NCBI RefSeq assembly: GCF_027257845.1
Contig: NZ_JAPVOT010000007.1
Span: 124,001 to 188,000, forward strand
Direction of reading: 5' to 3'
Source: Alteromonas sp. BMJM2
GTDB lineage: Bacteria > Pseudomonadota > Gammaproteobacteria > Enterobacterales > Alteromonadaceae
DNA: 64,000 bases
A program made the position numbers and the translations under genes. The number at the start of each line of letters is the position of its first letter. Position 1 is the first letter of the stretch. Of the stretch, positions 33,199 through 42,854 are shown one piece after another. Below the pieces are notes generated by a model. The model saw only the letters and a list, made by a program, of their open reading frames with translations. It was not told where the DNA came from and did no database searches.

Positions 33199-35163
33199 GT
33201 GATAGAAAATGAAAACAAGTCACCTTTAAATAAGCCGGTGTTTTACACATCATCTGCCATCATCATTTGCCTTCTGTGCTTCGCCGCCTTAATGCCAACG
33301 GTCGCCGATTCTCTATTTAAAACTGTTCAAAGCGCTATTGTTACTAACGGTAGCTGGTTTTATGTTCTTGCTGTTGCTTTTGTGGTGCTGTTTGTCGTTT
33401 ATCTCGGCATGTCTCGCTACGGTGAGATAAAGCTTGGGCCAGACCATGCATCACCTGAATTTAGCTTTCCAACATGGTTAAGCATGTTGTTTGCTGCTGG
33501 AATGGGTATTGGGCTCATGTTCTTTGGCGTCTCTGAGCCGCTAATGCACTTTTTAGCCCCCCCAACAGCTGAAGCGGGTACCATAGATGCGGTAAGAGAA
33601 GCAATGAAAACCACCTTTTTCCACTGGGGTATCCATGCGTGGGCCATCTATGCGATTGTCGCGCTCATATTGGGCTATTTCTCTTACAGACAAAACTTGC
33701 CGCTAACCCTTCGTTCTGCGCTTTACCCACTTATTGGTGAAAGAATTTATGGGTGGCCTGGACATGTTGTCGATATCTTTGCAGTTACTTCTACGGTTTT
33801 TGGTATCGCTACTTCTTTGGGTCTCGGGGCTTCTCAGGTTAACGCTGGTTTCAATTATTTGTTCGGCATGCCATCTGGTACTGGCGTACAGATCCTTATT
33901 ATGGCCTTTGTGGTCGGTCTTGCCGTCATTTCGGTAACCACTGGGCTAGACAAGGGCATAAGAAGACTGTCTGAAACAAACATGGTATTGGCCATAGCAC
34001 TGTTACTGATCGTGCTAATTTTAGGCCCGACAGTTTTCTTGCTGCAGGCTTTTATGCAGAATACCGGCGCTTACCTAGCTGATATTGTAAGAAACACTTT
34101 TAACCTATTCGCCTACGACAAAACCGACTGGATTGGTGGATGGACAATTTTCTACTGGGGTTGGTGGTTAGCTTGGGCACCGTTTGTTGGCCTATTCATC
34201 GCTCGCATTTCTTACGGTAGAACAATCAGAGAATTTATACTGGGCGTGCTGCTCATCCCATCGGTATTTACGCTATTTTGGATGACCGTTTTTGGAAACA
34301 GCGCCATTGATCAAGTTCTTGTGCAGGGGCAAGATGTGCTTGCCAATATGGTGAACGAAGATACCGCCGTAGCACTATTTGTATTTTTAGAGCAATTCCC
34401 ATATTCAAGCGTACTTAGCTTTATCGCAGTACTCATGGTTATCGTTTTCTTCGTGACCTCATGCGACTCTGGTGCCATGGTTGTTGATATGCTGTGTTCA
34501 CACGGTCGCGACGACACACCTGTATGGCAACGAATTTATTGGGCCGTAGGTGTCGGTGTGGTGAGTGCTGTACTGCTTTACGCAGGAGGACTTGGTGCAT
34601 TGCAAACCATGACCATAGCGGCAGCCTTGCCGTTTGCTATTGTATTACTTATCGCAATGTTTGGCTTACTAAAAGCGCTGCGCGTGGAAGGCTACAAACG
34701 CGAGAGCTTACAAGTACTTGCGGGTACACCACAGCATAGCGATGCTGACAAAAATTGGAAAGGGCGTTTAGAGAACATCGTATCGTTTCCTGATGAAGAA
34801 GCGGTGCTTCGCTTTATGAGAAAAGTGGCGTTACCCGCGATGAATGAAGTAGGTAAAGAATTTGAAGAGCAGAACTTTGAAGTGAACGTTGAAGAAACTG
34901 ATGAAGCCTTTATTCTTACCGTAACGATGGGAGCAGATCCCGACTTTATTTACGCGGTCTACCCTACCCCAACCGATCAACCTGAGTTCGCGCCAACTGA
35001 GCAGATGGACGAAGGGCTACAAAAGACGTATTATCGCGCCGAAGTTCACCTGAGTGAAGGTGGTCAAAACTACGACATCATGGGTTGGTCGAAGTTATCG
35101 GTAATCAATGATGTGATAGATCATTATCACAAGCACCAGCACTTTATTCATTTGCTTAAGTAA
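33199..35163 (+). CDS. BCCT family betaine/carnitine/choline transporter (BetT-like)
   Basis: Sodium- or proton-coupled uptake of quaternary ammonium compounds, usually for osmoprotection or catabolism. About twelve membrane helices. BCCT hallmarks are FAAGMGIGLMFFGVSEPLMH and the Trp-rich FYWGWWLAWAPFVGLFIARI followed by SYGRTIREF. The cytosolic C-terminal extension of about 140 residues is BetT-like and often osmosensory. The GTG start at 33199 follows AAGGA at long spacing; length is 654 aa. The exact substrate (choline or betaine) is not decided. A MarR gene follows after 28 bases. Confidence 0.9.
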   Translation: MIENENKSPLNKPVFYTSSAIIICLLCFAALMPTVADSLFKTVQSAIVTNGSWFYVLAVAFVVLFVVYLGMSRYGEIKLGPDHASPEFSFPTWLSMLFAAGMGIGLMFFGVSEPLMHFLAPPTAEAGTIDAVREAMKTTFFHWGIHAWAIYAIVALILGYFSYRQNLPLTLRSALYPLIGERIYGWPGHVVDIFAVTSTVFGIATSLGLGASQVNAGFNYLFGMPSGTGVQILIMAFVVGLAVISVTTGLDKGIRRLSETNMVLAIALLLIVLILGPTVFLLQAFMQNTGAYLADIVRNTFNLFAYDKTDWIGGWTIFYWGWWLAWAPFVGLFIARISYGRTIREFILGVLLIPSVFTLFWMTVFGNSAIDQVLVQGQDVLANMVNEDTAVALFVFLEQFPYSSVLSFIAVLMVIVFFVTSCDSGAMVVDMLCSHGRDDTPVWQRIYWAVGVGVVSAVLLYAGGLGALQTMTIAAALPFAIVLLIAMFGLLKALRVEGYKRESLQVLAGTPQHSDADKNWKGRLENIVSFPDEEAVLRFMRKVALPAMNEVGKEFEEQNFEVNVEETDEAFILTVTMGADPDFIYAVYPTPTDQPEFAPTEQMDEGLQKTYYRAEVHLSEGGQNYDIMGWSKLSVINDVIDHYHKHQHFIHLLK

Positions 35164-35191
35164 CACACGTTACGCATTTGTTGGAAAAAAT

Positions 35192-35671
35192 ATGCGAAAA
35201 GAAGAAGAATTGCTAGTTGCATTACGGCGTGTTATCCGCGCCGTAGATTTGCGCAGCAAACAGCTCAGCAAACATGTGGGCCTTACTGGCCCTCAATTGC
35301 TCGTTATGCAAAATATTGAAGAGCAACCAGGCATAATGGTTCGCGAAATTGCAGAAAACATTAATTTAAGTCCTGCAACAATCACTAATATTTTGGATCG
35401 GCTTGAGTCTCGCGATCTAGCCACACGTATTAGAAGTACACAAGACAAACGAAAGGTAGGCGTGTTTCTTACCGACCGCGGTAAAGTAGCAGTGAAAGAC
35501 GCACCTCGCCCTTTGCAAGAACATTTTGTTGAGCGTTTTTCTCAGCTTAAAGAATGGGAACAAAGTCAGATGGTGGCAACAATGCAACGCATAGCCACCA
35601 TGATGGATGCAGAAAATATCGACGCTTCTCCATTTTTGGAGCTAGGAAGCATTTCCGATAAATCTGTGTAG
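35192..35671 (+). CDS. MarR family transcriptional regulator
   Basis: A 159-residue winged-helix regulator. The recognition region reads MVREIAENINLSPATITNIL and the wing DKRKVGVFLTDRG, both standard for MarR. It is close behind the BCCT gene on the same strand, so it probably shares its transcript and may regulate it. The ligand is unknown. Confidence 0.88.
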   Translation: MRKEEELLVALRRVIRAVDLRSKQLSKHVGLTGPQLLVMQNIEEQPGIMVREIAENINLSPATITNILDRLESRDLATRIRSTQDKRKVGVFLTDRGKVAVKDAPRPLQEHFVERFSQLKEWEQSQMVATMQRIATMMDAENIDASPFLELGSISDKSV

Positions 35672-35676
35672 TACGT

Positions 35677-36021
35677 TTACTTCGCTTTGAGAGGGTTGAC
35701 CTTGCCGCCAGTCACTTTGTCGGCTCTACCCTCTTCTTTCGCTTTCTCCGCTCGACGTTTTCTTATTTCTTTAGGATCGGCAATTAGTCCGCGATAAATC
35801 TCTATTCTGTCGCCATCGATAAGTGTGTCTTTAAGCCGAACTACGCGACTCCACACACCTACTTTAGTTTTTGACAAATCAATATCTGGATACTCGTGAA
35901 GAAGGTTAGAGGCCTGTATAGCTTCTTCCACGGTCGCGTTTTTATCGATGGCAATGCTAACCAGAGACTGCTTCGTAGGCAGCGCATAAGCTACCTCAAC
36001 GGTAATTAGCTCGCTACTCAT
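35677..36021 (-). CDS. rnfH: RnfH family ubiquitin-like protein
   Basis: 114-residue beta-grasp protein of the RnfH/UPF0125 family, function unsettled. Visible segments are [52 protein letters not shown] and [19 protein letters not shown], all family-typical. The ATG overlaps the ratA stop (ATGA). It is convergent with the MarR gene with 5 bases between the stops. Confidence 0.93.
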   Translation of the reverse strand: MSSELITVEVAYALPTKQSLVSIAIDKNATVEEAIQASNLLHEYPDIDLSKTKVGVWSRVVRLKDTLIDGDRIEIYRGLIADPKEIRKRRAEKAKEEGRADKVTGGKVNPLKAK

Positions 36022-36449
36022 GCGTATACACTCTTTGCTCTTTCAGTAAACGCGGTCACCATGCTCGACGCCAAACTATTAAACACCTTTCCAAAGGCCA
36101 TTTCAGCGAGCTTGTTGGCAAACTCAAAGTGCAAGTTAAGTTCTATTTTACACGCTTCATCAGATAGCGCTGAAAACGTCCAACCGCCGGATAGAGACCG
36201 AAAGGGGCCATCGACAAGCTGCATTTCAATTCGCTCACTTGGATACAATACGTTTTCGGTGGTAAACCACTGCTTAATGCCTGCTTTTGAGACTAACAAC
36301 GATGCGCTCATCGCTTGTTCTGTATTGTTCAGAATTTTACTGTCTGCACACCCTGGTAAAAACTTTGGATAGGACTCAACGTCATTCACTAAGTTAAACA
36401 TGGCCTCTGCACTATGAGCTACAAGCGCACTTCTATGAATACTTGGCAT
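36018..36449 (-). CDS. ratA: RatA, START/coenzyme Q-binding family protein
   Basis: 143-residue START-like (SRPBCC) protein. E. coli RatA was described as a ribosome association toxin; homologs in mitochondria and other bacteria (COQ10) bind ubiquinone. Segments: [33 protein letters not shown] and [19 protein letters not shown]. Transcription is towards rnfH, with a 4-base overlap. The ratA-rnfH pair divergent from smpB is conserved in gammaproteobacteria. There is no separate antitoxin, and I would not read it as a classic TA module. Confidence 0.92.
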   Translation of the reverse strand: MPSIHRSALVAHSAEAMFNLVNDVESYPKFLPGCADSKILNNTEQAMSASLLVSKAGIKQWFTTENVLYPSERIEMQLVDGPFRSLSGGWTFSALSDEACKIELNLHFEFANKLAEMAFGKVFNSLASSMVTAFTERAKSVYA

Positions 36450-36643
36450 CTACTTCACTAATACAATTTCTAATCGCAAAATTATATCACAGTTATTTTT
36501 TATCTTTTTAGATCTGAAACCACATTTGTGCGTGAATAATCTGTCAGCAGTTGATACTTACCAGTGAATATAAAACCATTCACGCCTAAATTTGTCAGAC
36601 ACATTTAAAGACATTTATTCACACTATCAGTATAATAGCGCTT

Positions 36644-37123
36644 ATGAAAAAGAATAAAGCAAACAAAAATACCACCGGAAACATCGCGCAGAACAAGAAA
36701 GCGCGTCATGATTATTTCTTAGAAGACAAGTTTGAAGCTGGTTTAGAGCTTCAAGGCTGGGAAATCAAGAGTATTCGGGCTGGTAAAGTAAACATTACCG
36801 ATGCGTATATTATTATCCAAAACGCAGAAGCATACCTTGTTGGGTGCAGAATAAGCCCGCTGACTCAGGCATCGACCCACGTTATTGCTGCTCCTGAACG
36901 GGCACGTAAACTCCTGCTCAATAAACGAGAGATTGACCGTTTGATGGGAGCCCGTGATAGACAAGGTTACTCTATCGTAGCCACGTCTATGTATTGGAAG
37001 AAGTGCTGGGTTAAGCTAGAAATTCACCTAGCGAAAGGTAAGCACGCACACGACAAGCGAGATACGCTGAAAGACAAAGACTGGCAGCGCCAAAAAGAAA
37101 GAATGATGAAGCACAGCGTATAA
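36644..37123 (+). CDS. smpB: SsrA-binding protein SmpB
   Basis: Binds tmRNA and is essential for trans-translation. The OB-fold core shows [34 protein letters not shown] and [16 protein letters not shown]. The C-terminal tail with [20 protein letters not shown] enters the ribosomal mRNA path. 159 aa. Its RNA partner ssrA begins about 1.4 kb downstream. Confidence 0.97.
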   Translation: MKKNKANKNTTGNIAQNKKARHDYFLEDKFEAGLELQGWEIKSIRAGKVNITDAYIIIQNAEAYLVGCRISPLTQASTHVIAAPERARKLLLNKREIDRLMGARDRQGYSIVATSMYWKKCWVKLEIHLAKGKHAHDKRDTLKDKDWQRQKERMMKHSV

Positions 37124-37179
37124 CGCTGTGCACTTCCCTTCTAAGAGTGCCTAGTTAGGCTGTCTACTCGGTTTCAATT

Positions 37180-38418
37180 TTACTGAGACGTTCTAAAAGC
37201 CACATCCCGCTTAGTCATTTTCTTGCGGTGCAGCAAGTCTAAAATTAAACTCAACAGCGGAGATGGACTTCGTAACGTAGTTAGGTTGTTGCCGAGGCGA
37301 CGAAGCTGTCTTCTTACAATGGCCATGTTCGCAAGACTCGCCAAAGATTTATCTTTCCATGTGCAGTGCGGGATAATGCCGGAATACGTCCATTCCTGTT
37401 GCCATTTTTTCGCCAAATTCGGCGTAATGGCAAGTGCACTCGCTAAACCAACAAGCTCACACCCTTCTTGCACTACTCGCTCAGCGATTTCGGCACGTTT
37501 AATTCCACCGGTTGTCATTAACGGTATATCCGTCTTACTCTCTAACGTGTGGGCAAACTCTAAAAAGTAAGCTTCTCGGGCAAGAGTGGTATTGTCTTTA
37601 GTCTGCCCCTGCATAGCGGGCGCTTCATAGCTCCCCCCTGAAAGTTCGACAACATCGACACCCAGCGCCTCTAATCGATTTACCACTTCACAGGCATCGT
37701 CGAAGGAAAACCCATTTTTTTGAAAATCGGCTGAATTCAACTTCACCATAACGATGAAATCTTTTGCACACACCGCACGTATTTGACTGACAATATTAAT
37801 CAGTAGCCGTGCTCTATTAATAATAGAACCGCCCCACTCGTCTTGACGTTGATTGGTTAGCGGTGAGAGAAACTGGGTGAGCAAGTAGCCATGAGCGGCG
37901 TGAACTTCCACGCCATCGAACCCGGCTTTTTCGGCTTGTTTGGCTGTTTGAACAAAACGCTGACACACATCGTGAATGTCTTGGCAGGTCATTTCTCGTG
38001 GTTCGGCAAACAATTTAGAGTGCTTACCCATATTTAGCGGTACCGCAGAAGGCGCTATCGCTTTACCCTGCATAGCTTTAAATACTTGGCGACCAGGATG
38101 GTTTATTTGCATTACGGCAAGCGCGCCGTTGGACTTTATAATTTTTGCCCATTTTTGAAAGGGTGCAAGATCTGTGTCTTTTTCTAGCACCACGCCACCT
38201 GGCCCTGTCATGGCCTCTTTATCTACCATGACATTTCCGGTGATAACCATACCTAAGTCACCATGAGCCCAATAGCGATAGAGGGAGTAAAGAGATTCGC
38301 CAGGAACACAGCCCTTGCTTGACATATTTTCTTCCATTGCCGCTTTAACTAAGCGATTTCTTACCGTAATACCACAGGGCAATGTATAGGGTGAATATAG
38401 AATAGAGTTTGAAGACAT
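37180..38418 (-). CDS. NADH:flavin oxidoreductase, old yellow enzyme-like
   Basis: FMN-dependent TIM-barrel oxidoreductase related to old yellow enzyme and 2,4-dienoyl-CoA reductase. Motifs: NRLVKAAMEENMSSKGC, MQINHPGRQV, the catalytic GFDGVEVHAAHGYLLTQFL, NQRQDEWGGSIINRARLL, and phosphate-binding TTGGI near the C-terminus. The 4Fe-4S domain of dienoyl-CoA reductases is absent. The ATG at 38418 gives 412 aa; GTG at 38427 is possible. The substrate is unknown. It sits between smpB and ssrA on the opposite strand. Confidence 0.9.
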   Translation of the reverse strand: MSSNSILYSPYTLPCGITVRNRLVKAAMEENMSSKGCVPGESLYSLYRYWAHGDLGMVITGNVMVDKEAMTGPGGVVLEKDTDLAPFQKWAKIIKSNGALAVMQINHPGRQVFKAMQGKAIAPSAVPLNMGKHSKLFAEPREMTCQDIHDVCQRFVQTAKQAEKAGFDGVEVHAAHGYLLTQFLSPLTNQRQDEWGGSIINRARLLINIVSQIRAVCAKDFIVMVKLNSADFQKNGFSFDDACEVVNRLEALGVDVVELSGGSYEAPAMQGQTKDNTTLAREAYFLEFAHTLESKTDIPLMTTGGIKRAEIAERVVQEGCELVGLASALAITPNLAKKWQQEWTYSGIIPHCTWKDKSLASLANMAIVRRQLRRLGNNLTTLRSPSPLLSLILDLLHRKKMTKRDVAFRTSQ

Positions 38419-38504
38419 GCACAACACAGCTAGATTTGAGTGGCTGGTATCTTAAAGGTAATTGATTATAAATGCATCTTTTGAAAGCAATTTATAAAAG
38501 AAAC

Positions 38505-38533
38505 GTTTAACGTACACAGAGTTATGTTATACT
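38505..38533 (+). promoter_or_regulatory. Probable ssrA promoter
   Basis: TATACT at 38528-38533 is a good -10. GTTTAA at 38505-38510 is a weak -35 with 17-base spacing. Transcription would begin a few bases before the mature tmRNA 5' end at 38548, as expected for an RNase P-processed precursor. Confidence 0.55.
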
Positions 38534-38547
38534 TCGCTCTCACACTC

Positions 38548-38904
38548 GGGGCTGATTAGGATTCGACAGGATCTAGGAAGCCGGAGGTGCATGCAGAGGT
38601 GCGGCTGGCCTCTTAAAAAAGCCGCTTTAAATAGTCGCAAACGACGAAAACTACGCACTAGCCGCTTAATAACCGGTATAGGCCCTTCCACCACAGCTTA
38701 GTTTGCTAGCGTGGGTTTGGAAGGTCATATAAGCAAACTAGCGAGGGAAACTTTCCTAAGGTTGAACCGCGAAATAGTATTAGGACAGCTACCAGGAACC
38801 CTGTTTGTCGGGGTCTAAAGTAGTTAAAGAAAAGACAAACTAAGCATGTAGTACCAAAGGTAGACATTTTCTGGACGCGGGTTCAAATCCCGCCAGCTCC
38901 ACCA
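38548..38904 (+). ncRNA. ssrA: Transfer-messenger RNA (tmRNA)
   Basis: Rescues stalled ribosomes together with SmpB. The 5' end GGGGCTGATTAGGATTCGAC pairs with the 3' end CAGCTCC-ACCA to form the tRNA-like acceptor stem (one G-U pair). The T-arm GGGTTCAAATCC lies just before the 3' end. The resume region at 38637-38666 encodes ANDENYALAA, identical to the E. coli tag, with TAA at 38667. The 3' terminal bases, including CCA, fall inside the 21-bp attachment repeat, so the island left the gene functionally complete. Confidence 0.97.
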
Positions 38905-38908
38905 ATTC
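38888..38908 (+). repeat. Left attachment site (attL), overlapping the tmRNA 3' end
   Basis: First copy of the 21-bp direct repeat (T then CCCGCCAGCTCCACCAATTC). The first 17 bases belong to mature tmRNA and the last four complete the crossover region. Confidence 0.92.
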
Positions 38909-38913
38909 GTATT

Positions 38914-38937
38914 AAGCCCCTATTTTTAGGGGCTTTT
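38914..38937 (+). terminator. Island-borne terminator now serving ssrA
   Basis: AGCCCCT / AGGGGCT stem with a T tract, 10 bases after tmRNA. It lies inside the left end of the island, so it was brought in on integration and replaces the native ssrA terminator, which is now at 49894-49919. Confidence 0.85.
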
Positions 38938-39003
38938 TGCTATCTAGCCCACCTAAGGCGCGTGTTTTGGTACACACACTGAGACACAATAGGTGGAGCT
39001 GGT

Positions 39004-40497
39004 ATGGTAAGCACACTCCCTTCTTATCTTTTTAAACGCGCACAAATCTGGTATTTTCGTCAAAGGACGCCTCGCCATTTAGTGGCATACATTGGTAAAA
39101 CTGAATTTAAGGTGTCGTTGAAGACACAAGATGTTTACGTTGCTAAACGCCGCTCTATTCCGCTGGCGTTTTCGCTTCAACAGTACTTTTCGAAGTATGA
39201 GAAGGAATTTATGACTAAAACCGTTCATGATGATGAGCAATTTACCCACCTAATTACTGTTGGCGAATCAAAGGTTGGGGATAATACCTTTCCTGCGGTG
39301 ACGTTTGATCTTGACGATCCAAAAGCTGAAGCAGAGGCTTTCCAAGCGTATATGACCATGATCCACGATCATAAGTCTAAAGGTAGTCTCATCACGCCGC
39401 AGGAAAAAGCCAGTGCGAGAAATAACACCGTTTTGCTTTCTCAGGCTATCGACGAATATCTTACATTAAAGCGCGATGCCAACAATATCCACGAACATAT
39501 TGATGAAAAGTCGGTCAATGCAATAGAGGGTAAGCTACGCCGTCTTGTTGATATATTCGGTGATGTGGCTGTTGATTCGCTTGTTTTAAAAGATGCTGAA
39601 CAATATCGAAATACGCTACTTCGTTTACCTGCGAACATCAATAAGCTAGCCATATATAGAGAGCTTAGTATTGAAGAGATTTTGCAGTCACAACCCCAAG
39701 AAACGATGGCGGTATCGACCACAAAATCATATATCGAAGCTGTTTCGACATTCTATAAGTGGTGCAAAAAAAACCGCTATGTTCCAGATAATCCGTTTGA
39801 AGGATTGCGTGTAAAAAAACCCAAAGATGCAAAATTAGACAATGAGGAACGGGACCCATGGTCTAAGCCACAGCTAGAAACGCTATTTAGCCACGAAATA
39901 TTTACTCAGCATAAAGCACTACATCCTCACTATTATTGGCTTCCGCTTATTGGTCTCTATACCGGTGCGAGAATGAACGAAATATGCCAACTCTATGTTG
40001 ACGATATTGTCGATGATAATGGCGTCATGCTGTTTAAGTTTACCGACGAACGCCCAGACCAACGCCTGAAAAACAAGAACAGTCGACGTGTGGTCCCCAT
40101 CCATTCAGAGCTGATAAGGTTGGGATTTTTGGACTATCTTAAAAACGTCAAGGAATTAAAACACCCTCGCCTATTTAACGCATTGACCAAAAGCCGAGAT
40201 GGCTACAGTAAAAACGCCTCTAACTGGTTCGCTCGCTTTAGAGAGAAATTGAGTATAAACATTGAAGGGAAGAAGCAGGACTTCCATAGCTTTAGGCACA
40301 ATGTCAGCGATTTCTACAAGCAAAGCGATAGCGCGAGAGAAGTTGATGCTGCTGCAATCCTAGGGCACTCAGACCAGATGATCACCTTTGGCCGCTATGG
40401 CAAAAATTTCGAAGCAAAGAAGTTACAGAATATAATCGAACAATTGGATTTTCGTGATGTCCTAAAAAATGTGAAGCCTTGGAAGGTGGAAAGTTGA
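39004..40497 (+). CDS. int: Tyrosine-type site-specific integrase
   Basis: 497-residue phage-type recombinase that would insert and excise the island at ssrA. The N-terminal region (LFKRAQIWYFRQRTPRHL) is an AP2/DUF6538-like arm-binding domain, followed by a SAM-like core-binding domain (about residues 150-280). Catalytic residues are visible: Arg in LYTGARMNEICQL, His-x-x-Arg in FHSFRHNVSDFYK, a second His in AAILGHSDQMITFGRYG, and the Tyr in that same segment. The ATG at 39004 follows AGGTGGAG. Looks intact. Confidence 0.95.
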   Translation: MVSTLPSYLFKRAQIWYFRQRTPRHLVAYIGKTEFKVSLKTQDVYVAKRRSIPLAFSLQQYFSKYEKEFMTKTVHDDEQFTHLITVGESKVGDNTFPAVTFDLDDPKAEAEAFQAYMTMIHDHKSKGSLITPQEKASARNNTVLLSQAIDEYLTLKRDANNIHEHIDEKSVNAIEGKLRRLVDIFGDVAVDSLVLKDAEQYRNTLLRLPANINKLAIYRELSIEEILQSQPQETMAVSTTKSYIEAVSTFYKWCKKNRYVPDNPFEGLRVKKPKDAKLDNEERDPWSKPQLETLFSHEIFTQHKALHPHYYWLPLIGLYTGARMNEICQLYVDDIVDDNGVMLFKFTDERPDQRLKNKNSRRVVPIHSELIRLGFLDYLKNVKELKHPRLFNALTKSRDGYSKNASNWFARFREKLSINIEGKKQDFHSFRHNVSDFYKQSDSAREVDAAAILGHSDQMITFGRYGKNFEAKKLQNIIEQLDFRDVLKNVKPWKVES

Positions 40498-40585
40498 TCT
40501 CATCCCCGGAACTAGGCTAATCTTAGATAGACTTGTGGAAGCGCGGTGAGTATCATGCTTCGCACGTAGTTAGGGAGAGTCAGAC

Positions 40586-40771
40586 ATGTTTAATTTATTT
40601 TCATTCAACGAAGAAGATTTGAAAAACATTCAAAAGCTTAAAGAGAGCAAAGTTCGTTCACGCAAAGTTGTGGGACGTGGCACTCTCGTTGCTGACGCCT
40701 CAGAGATTCGTAAAACAAAGTCATTTCAGGATAACGCCGAGCGTGCAGCGAAGCTTGTAACCGCTGGTTAA
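40586..40771 (+). CDS. Small hypothetical protein (61 aa)
   Basis: Not recognised. 61 residues, highly charged and without a membrane segment; the C-terminal half (VADASEIRKTKSFQDNAERA) looks helical. The ATG at 40586 follows AGGGAGAG, a convincing ribosome-binding site, so I regard it as a real gene. It lies 88 bases after int and 33 before the membrane protein gene at 40805, probably in one transcript with it. Confidence 0.6.
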   Translation: MFNLFSFNEEDLKNIQKLKESKVRSRKVVGRGTLVADASEIRKTKSFQDNAERAAKLVTAG

Positions 40772-40804
40772 GTCTTCTTTCAAGGATTGAATGAGAGGTA
40801 AGGA

Positions 40805-41620
40805 TTGTTTCTTCTACTTTTACTACCTATTCTGACAGCGGGTTTTTTAATCTGCAAAAAGAGCCCTTTTCAATATTACAGACTGCATCGATATGAAGGT
40901 CAAATGCTCTATTTGCAGAGTGCATCTCTTGGCCTAGCATGCCTACTAGTCGCGTATACCCTATTAGTACTTATTGATTCACTTGTCCCCGCGACCATAT
41001 GTTCGTATAACATTAATATTGAAGCACTTCTTATTGAGTTGACTCAGGTGTCACTCAATGTCAAACATGAGCAAGCGTCTGTGTTAACTTGGGTGTTTTT
41101 GCTCACAATAAGTACGTTAGCGATTGCACTGTCGTGGGTACGGCTTGACCAGCGTCGACTGAAAAAGCTAAGCAAAAAACATGAAGTAGATGCCCGCATT
41201 ATCTTAATGGGAAGGGTGTTGGCAGACTCACCGTTAGATGCGCTTCTTTATGAATCTTACGTCTATGAAGACATTTATGTCATGTTGACACTATCAAACC
41301 GAAAGGTTTACGTGGGCGTAGTAAATAACATGGGTGAACCAAACGAAATTGAAGGCTTCGATCAAGAGATTAGTCTCGTTCCTATCCTATCTGGCTATCG
41401 TGATAAAGATGACCTTTCCGTTCATTGGACTACGTCATATCAAGAAGTTGACCCAGATGAAAATTTAAGGATTGTTATCCGACAGGAATTAATCGAGTCT
41501 GCTAGCGAATTTGATTTTGATACATGGGAAGCATTCGCTTCTTCTAGAAAGGAAAAGGATAAAAAAATTAAAGTGACTTTTAATCCTAATAAGAACTCTT
41601 TTTCGTGGACCTTGTCTTAA
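40805..41620 (+). CDS. Uncharacterised membrane protein with cytosolic SH3-like domain
   Basis: 271 residues from a TTG start at 40805 preceded by AGGTAAGGA. Three hydrophobic helices lie at about residues 1-16, 38-62 and 92-112. They are followed by basic residues (RLDQRRLKKLSKKH) and a soluble C-terminal domain with beta-rich character (DIYVMLTLSNRKVYVGVVNN and EISLVPILSGYRDKDD), reminiscent of membrane-anchored SH3/LSm-like proteins such as DUF6338 members. This is a guess on pattern, not a match I can prove. It forms a likely two-gene unit with the 61-aa gene. Confidence 0.65.
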   Translation: MFLLLLLPILTAGFLICKKSPFQYYRLHRYEGQMLYLQSASLGLACLLVAYTLLVLIDSLVPATICSYNINIEALLIELTQVSLNVKHEQASVLTWVFLLTISTLAIALSWVRLDQRRLKKLSKKHEVDARIILMGRVLADSPLDALLYESYVYEDIYVMLTLSNRKVYVGVVNNMGEPNEIEGFDQEISLVPILSGYRDKDDLSVHWTTSYQEVDPDENLRIVIRQELIESASEFDFDTWEAFASSRKEKDKKIKVTFNPNKNSFSWTLS

Positions 41621-41657
41621 TAGTCAAGATCTAAAGTAAGTAAAACCAGTCCAGTGG

Positions 41658-42854
41658 TTAATCCAATGGATTCAGACCGACTAAAATCCACTTAATCGTT
41701 TCGTCTCCCGAAGAAGCTTTAGTTTCTACCACTTTTTTGATATTTGCTTTGTATCTATTATTGATAGTGGCATTTTGCATTTTAGGAATGGCCTCATCTG
41801 ACACTCGACCGGAAAAGGATTCATCACTGTCTAAAGATTCGATTTCATAACGCTTTGTGCGGATATTCAATCCAATTAGATTCGCGTTAATTTCGATTGA
41901 TTCAGACATTTCAATATCTATTTTGTCTACAATTGTAAATGCTTTATCAATTTGCGCCTTTGTTAGCTCCACTTTCCGTCCCAACCCATCATTTGGGGAT
42001 CCCCAGTCAAACGTCAGGCCAGTAGATAGTTTATTGAGCTCCTTCAGAACACGTCTATATTTAGAAGCCACCCTACCTTTGAGGAAGTGCAGTTTGTTGC
42101 TAAGCAACTCTTCTGTGTCACCAGCCATCAACAAACCAGATAATTCTTCGAGAGTTTTTGCAGCAAGCGATTCACTAAACATGTCACTCAAAGTAGCTGA
42201 TTTTAATTGAACACCAAATGAGCCTTCAAAAATCTGACAGGCATTCAACTTTGTTTTCTGCAATATATCTTCTGCTATTGCTCCTTTGAGCGTAGCATCT
42301 CCATCGTTTGCGACCTGTCCTATTGCGTCAACAAGTTCTTGAATTGATACCAACACGCTACCAAAACTACGAGCATTTAATTCCGGCAGATGGGAATCCG
42401 CTGGAAATAAATGTAAGTTCAATGTTTCACGATGGGACGCCTTAGCAGCTATATGAGGAGTTATCTCTCCTAGCCCATATTGTTTTGCTTTATCAGCAAC
42501 TTCAATATACGCATCAGGCAATGGAAGCTCATCTTCAGACAATAGCTCAGGCAATACGTAGTCAAATTTATCATCACCGCGATCTGTACAGACTACTTTT
42601 AATAAATATCCACATTCTGGCTTTGTGAAGGCGTCTTGTAACGAAACTTCTTTGGCGATTAATCGACGGATCTTTTCAGAAGATATTTCTAGATATAACC
42701 ATTCTAAATAGTGATCTTCATCTAAAATAGATAACCCGAGGTAATAGCGTCCCGTTATTGATTTCGTTGTAAAGAGTCGTGGGAAATCGAAGTACTCAAA
42801 CGTCTCAATAATTGAGAGCGACCCCATCGGCGTACCATTTGGAAGCCTAAACAT
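41658..42854 (-). CDS. Uncharacterised protein (DUF6575-like N-terminus), coupled to the upstream gene
   Basis: 398 residues from the ATG at 42854, which overlaps the stop of the preceding gene by 8 bases (ATGTTTAG); a longer frame to 42893 would lie inside that gene. The N-terminal 130 residues (ETFEYFDFPRLFTTKSITGR, YLEWLYLEISSEKIRRL, DAFTKPECGYLLKV) resemble the uncharacterised DUF6575 domain. The rest is mostly helical, with a beta-rich C-terminus (IEINANLIGLNIRTKRYEI). No catalytic motif seen. With its 132-aa partner it forms a two-gene operon inside the island; a defence or toxin-antitoxin role is possible but unproven. Confidence 0.7.
   Translation of the reverse strand: MFRLPNGTPMGSLSIIETFEYFDFPRLFTTKSITGRYYLGLSILDEDHYLEWLYLEISSEKIRRLIAKEVSLQDAFTKPECGYLLKVVCTDRGDDKFDYVLPELLSEDELPLPDAYIEVADKAKQYGLGEITPHIAAKASHRETLNLHLFPADSHLPELNARSFGSVLVSIQELVDAIGQVANDGDATLKGAIAEDILQKTKLNACQIFEGSFGVQLKSATLSDMFSESLAAKTLEELSGLLMAGDTEELLSNKLHFLKGRVASKYRRVLKELNKLSTGLTFDWGSPNDGLGRKVELTKAQIDKAFTIVDKIDIEMSESIEINANLIGLNIRTKRYEIESLDSDESFSGRVSDEAIPKMQNATINNRYKANIKKVVETKASSGDETIKWILVGLNPLD

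Noticed and set aside
36018-36449. RatA as the toxin of a toxin-antitoxin pair with RnfH
   Set aside because: The ratA-rnfH pair is a conserved housekeeping neighbourhood, and RatA belongs to the ubiquinone-binding START family; no antitoxin evidence is visible.
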